Part shown: piece by piece, positions 60,176-64,000 of the stretch | Layout: the number at the start of each line of letters is the position of its first letter | Numbering within the stretch: the stretch's first letter is position 1 | Source of the DNA: Ehretia macrophylla | Taxonomy: Eukaryota; Streptophyta; Magnoliopsida; Boraginales; Ehretiaceae | Direction: 5' to 3' | Length of the DNA: 64,000 nucleotides | Assembly: GCA_037974665.1 (NCBI GenBank) | Contig: CM075781.1 | Location: 37,231,735-37,295,734 of the forward strand | Notes under the pieces: model-generated | What the model saw: only the letters and a program-made list of their open reading frames with translations | Told to the model about the DNA's origin: nothing | Database searches by the model: none | Translations under genes and position numbers: made by a program

Positions 60176-61120
60176 ATGTTAAGTAGGGGTTGTGAGGCAT
60201 ATTTAGCTTATTTAATTAATCAACCTAGAGATATATTGAAACTGAATGAGGTATCTGTTGTAAAAGATTTTTCGGGAGTATTTCTTGAAGAGTTGCCTGG
60301 GTTACCACCTGATCGAGAAATAGAGTTTGTGATTGATTTGTTGCCATGAACTAATCTTATTTCTAGAACCCCGTATAGAATGGCTTCCCCTGAGTTGCAG
60401 GAATTGAAAATTCAGCTACACGGTTTACTTGAAAAGGGTTTTATTCATCCTAGCTCCTGTGTTATTTGTAAAGAAGAAAGATGGTACTTTGCGGTTGTGC
60501 ATTGATTATCGAGGTCTTAATCAAGTGACTGTGAAAAATAAATATCCTTTACCTTTGATTGAGGAATTGTTTGATCAGTTGTAGGGTACTATTGTATATT
60601 CTAAATTTGATTTGAGACAGAGTTATTATCAGCTGAGAATTCGGAAGGAGGATGTGCCCAAAACAACTTTTAGAACCAGATACGGCCACTATGAATTTGT
60701 AGTACTGCCATTTGAATTAATAACTGCTCCAGCTGCCTTTATGGTTTAATGCAGAGGGTGTTTAGACCTTACCTCGACCAATTTGTAGTAATCTTTATTG
60801 ATGACATACTAGTGAATTCTAAATCAGAGGCAGAAAGAGCACTTGAGAATTATATTACGAACATTGCAGGAACATAAGTTATTTGCCAAATTTAGCAAGT
60901 GTGAATTCTGGTTGAAACAGGTAGCCTTTCTAGGCCATATTATTTCACAAGAGGAAATATTTGTGGATCTTGCGAAAATGAAGGTGGTTATGTCTTGGAA
61001 AAAACCCGAGACTGTTACGGAGGTCCGTAGTTTCTTGGGATTGGCTAGTTATTATAGGCAGTTTGTTAAGGACTTTTCTAAAATTGCTGGACCATTAACT
61101 TCCTTAACTCAAAGAAAACT
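60176..61120 (+). pseudogene. Tekay reverse transcriptase domain, copy 2
   Basis: The motifs are as in copy 1, including FIDDILV at about 60794-60815 and LPFEL in place of LPFGL. A one-base deletion near 60743 (GGTTTAATG against GGATTTAATG) is private to this copy. ELKIQLHGL keeps the CAG codon (60413) that is TAG at 15031 in copy 1. The TAG after DQL is shared. Confidence 0.86.
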
Positions 61121-61576
61121 GTGTTTAACTGGGATGATAAGTGTGAAGCCAGCTTTCAGGAATTGAAGAAGAGACTTACCACTGCACATATTCTTGTATT
61201 GTCTGAAGGAACAGATAATCTGGTGATTTACAGTGATGCTTCAAAAGAAGGTTTGGATTATGTTCTTATGCAGAATGGTAAGGTGATAGCGTATGCCTCA
61301 AGGAAATTGAAACCATATGAACTTAATTACCCTACTCATGATCTTGAGCTTGCTGTTGTTGTCTTTGCTTTGAAGAAATGACGACATTACTTGTGGGGTA
61401 GTAAATTCAAGATATTTACTAATAATAAGAGTTTGAAATATCTATTTTCTCAAAATGATTTGAATATGAGGCAAAAGCTTTGGCTAGAGTTGTTGAATGA
61501 TTATAATTGTACCATTAACTACTTGCCAGGAAAAGCTAACACTGTTGCAGATGCATTGAGCCGAAAAGCTATTATG
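61121..61576 (+). pseudogene. Tekay RNase H domain, copy 2
   Basis: [19 protein letters not shown] holds the catalytic aspartate motif, with GC changed to [19 protein letters not shown] ends the domain. The TGA replacing tryptophan after FALKK is shared with copy 1. Confidence 0.86.
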
Positions 61577-62817
61577 GCTAGTTTGATAATCAAGGACTAC
61601 GAAACTGTGGAAGAGTTATGTCTGTGGAAACCAAAGGCTTCTAGAATAGATATCCAATTTGCTAGTTTTCAAATCCAGTCTTTATTACTGTCTAGAATCA
61701 GAGAAGCCCAACAGTCAGATTCTGAATTGTTGAAAATGCTAGAGAAGTCAAAAGGGGAAGAGTCCGATTTCAAGTTACATAATGATAGACTACTTAGGTA
61801 TAAGAATAGAATTTGCATTCCTAGTGGTTCAACTATCAAGGATGAAATTCGTGCTGAGGCTTACAGTGCTAAATACACTATCCACTGTGGTAGTACTAAA
61901 ATATAAAAGGACCTAAAGCAAAGTTTTTGGTGGAACAACATGAAAAGGGTGATAGCTGAGTTTGTGGTTAAATGTTTGACTTATCAGAAGGTTAAGGCAG
62001 AGCGTCAGAGACCGGCGAGATTATTGCAACCATTAGAGGTTCCAGTATGGAAATGGGACTAGGTTACTATGGACCTTGTATCTGATTTGCCGAGATCACT
62101 GCGAGGTAATGATTCCGTATGGGTTATGGTTGATAGGTTGACAAAGACCTCCCATTTTATTACTACAAAGAAGACAGATTTCCTTGATAAATTAGTTAAG
62201 CTTTATATTGAAAATATAGTGAAACTGCATGGAGTTCCATCTAGAATAGTGTCGAACAGGGATCCCAGGTTTACATCACAATTCTAGCATAAACTACAAA
62301 AGGCTCTGGGGACTAATTTGAGTTATAATATTGCATATCACCCACAGATAGATGGCCAATCTGAGAGGACTATCAGGATTTTAGAAGACATGTTGCAAGC
62401 TTGCATTCTGGATTTCGGTAAGAGTTGGGAAAAGTATTTGCCTCTTGCAGAATTTGCTTATAATAACAGTTACTAGGCTACCATTGGTATGGCACCATAT
62501 GAGGCACTTTACGGGCGGAAATGTAGGTCTCCTTTGTATTGGGACGAGGTAGGTGAAATGAAAACTGTTGATCCAACTATTCTACCTGAAATGATCAAGA
62601 TGGTTGATAATGTGAAACTCATTAAGAAAAGAATGCTCACAGCTCAAAGCCGATAGAAAATTTATGTTAATAGACGCCGACGTGACTTAGTGTTTTCAAT
62701 GGGTGATAATGTGTTCTTGAAAGTCTCTCCGCGTAAGGGTTTGATTCGACATGAAAAGGAATGTAAACTCAGTCCTAGATATGTGGGGCCGTAGAAAGTA
62801 TTGAAGAAGTTGGTGAT
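61577..62817 (+). pseudogene. Tekay integrase, copy 2
   Basis: It has the same layout as copy 1. The zinc-binding part reads [15 protein letters not shown], so one cysteine has changed to tyrosine. The core has MDLVSDLPRSLRGNDSVWVM, IVSNRDPRFTSQF (a catalytic aspartate changed to N, against VSDRDPRF in copy 1) and HPQIDGQSERT. The TAG at 62285-62287 and the TAG after NNSY are shared; the TAG at about 62654 is private (CAG in copy 1). Confidence 0.86.
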
Positions 62818-63195
62818 TTGGCCTATAGATTGGCATTACTTCCGAGTTTGAGCAAGATCCATGATGTATTCCATGTGTCGTTATTGAGGAAGTATAATTC
62901 AGATCCTTCGCACATTCTGGAGCCAGAGCCATTGGAAATCGATGAGTCATTGTTATATGTTGAGAAACCTCTTCGAGTGGTTAACAGAAAGATTCAGGAA
63001 CTTCGAACCAAAAGTATTCCTATGGTGAAAGTTCTTTGGGATCATCACAGAGTTGAGGATGCCACATGGGAGCGGGAAGATCAGATAAGAGAGAAATACC
63101 CAGAGCTGTTTGTCAAATCATGTAAGAGTTGCGTGAACGCAATTAGTTTAAGGGGAAAAAGGTGTGATGCCCGAGAATGTCATCACATCTTTTAA
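62818..63195 (+). pseudogene. Integrase C-terminus with chromodomain, copy 2
   Basis: The chromodomain YVEKPLRVVNRKIQELRTKS, PMVKVLWDHHRVEDATWERE is identical in sequence to copy 1. The frame here runs past the polypurine tract into the LTR because the stop after SLRG is altered. Confidence 0.86.
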
Positions 63196-63932
63196 ATAAC
63201 TGTTGCATAAATTACTTGAGCATTTTATATGCATTTCTTTTTTTGTTTAATTGTTTTACTATTGGGCACTATTCATAAAAAATTTGACCGTCTTAAATGC
63301 TCGATTTAATAATTTTCCTAAACCACATGACATATAAAAGAAGTCAAAAAATGGTAGTTTTGAGCTTTGAGGGCCGGGAGTATGCGTTTGAAAAATATTT
63401 TTCGCTTCGGTTGAATAGTGTTATGTATGTAGAAATATTAGTTTTACTTAAGTTAACATTTAATTAGTGTTTTAAGCCTATCTGACCAAGTGTTTATGAC
63501 TTTTGACCTAATATAATATAACATACTCATGCATATATTAAAAATATCATACATATACACAATATATTCATAAAAACAAAAGCAAAAATAACCAAAATAC
63601 CCTCCCAAACCCGACAGCCCTAGAAGGCAAATAGGAGCAATTTTTCTTCATCCGACCTTGCATTTGCCTTCTTGGCTTGATCTTGGAGGTTTTTGGAGCA
63701 CTTGGGAGCTTCAACCACTTGCCTACACCTAAAATTTGTGAGGGAGTTTGCTTTTAAATACATGTTGAAGTTTGTCAACTTTTTTAGATTTGATGATTTG
63801 TTGTATGTAGCTATTGATATGCATATAAATAGTAGTATACATGTTTATTATGAACTATAGACTATGTTTGAGTAGTTGATAGCAAGTTGCCATGGTTGAA
63901 GCTTGAAATCTCAAGAAGATGATGAATAGTGA
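63163..63932 (+). repeat. 3' LTR of Tekay copy 2, truncated
   Basis: It starts TGTGATGCCCGAG after the purine tract AAGGGGAAAAAGG and stops at GATGAATAGTGA, exactly where the copy-1 LTR stops. 63933-64000 then matches 18552-18618. Confidence 0.86.
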
Positions 63933-64000
63933 CTCTAAAAATATAATTTATTGACTTTTAGGGCATTTTTCCTAACATCCGCTACCAGAAATTAGGTTTG

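Larger units (their letters stand above)
58235..64000 (+). mobile_element. Tekay chromovirus, copy 2 (segmental duplicate of 12853-18618)
   Basis: The alignment starts at GTTGAACTACGTG in the untranslated leader, not at an LTR border, and runs to the window end with a nearly constant offset of 45,381-45,382 bases. It contains the same gag and pol decay, the same truncated 3' LTR and the same following flank as copy 1. There is no 5' LTR or primer-binding site. Confidence 0.88.

Overview
This is a repeat-rich nuclear window from a flowering plant, most likely a eudicot. The evidence is spliced R2R3-MYB genes with the usual three-exon layout, plant-specific Ty3/gypsy lineages (Tekay/Del chromovirus, Tat, Athila), MITEs, long A/T microsatellites, and no operons or bacterial signals. 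The sequence alone does not name the species.

Layout. 1-2640 is AT-rich sequence with no gene I can recognise. 2640-10314 holds an Athila-type Ty3/gypsy remnant read on the minus strand: gag and protease at 8622-10314, then 3' non-coding and LTR sequence, which ends in a cluster of inverted LTR fragments (2640-6990). A Tekay chromovirus on the plus strand (10315-18551) cuts into the Athila gag; it has a 2.46-kb 5' LTR, a decayed gag-pol with a chromodomain, and a 3' LTR truncated after about 770 bases. 18552-46829 is a local cluster of R2R3-MYB genes. MYB-1 (24451-25719) is intact, MYB-2 (35816-36170) has lost exon 3, and MYB-3 (41211-42683) keeps a full reading frame but has lost the splice acceptor of intron 1. 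Copies of one upstream module recur at about 18.9, 20.1, 34.3 and 46.2 kb, so the cluster grew by tandem duplication and some modules have no MYB gene. Between the genes lie non-autonomous DNA transposons (two Mutator-like with 9-bp target duplications, one Harbinger-like, one hAT-like and several foldbacks) and A/T microsatellites.

At 46830 a Tat-lineage Ty3/gypsy element interrupts the last MYB module. It carries gag, protease, part of RT, RNase H, the extra archaeal-type RNase H and integrase, and beyond pol an antisense reading frame with a spliceable 76-base intron. Its RT core has been replaced by the 3' end and 4.37-kb LTR of another Tekay-like element (about 49985-54462). From 58235 to the window end runs a second copy of 12853-18618. 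The two copies share premature stops, a frameshift, the LTR truncation point and the non-LTR flank, so the second copy arose by segmental duplication of an already dead element.

Functionally, the only host genes I can support are the MYBs, which are DNA-binding transcription factors. The rest is mobile-element sequence in decay, with many in-frame stops at former CAG, TGG or CGA codons. The most unusual signal is a set of at least eight very short poly(A) insertions, most of them under 45 bases, each flanked by a 9-18 base target duplication.
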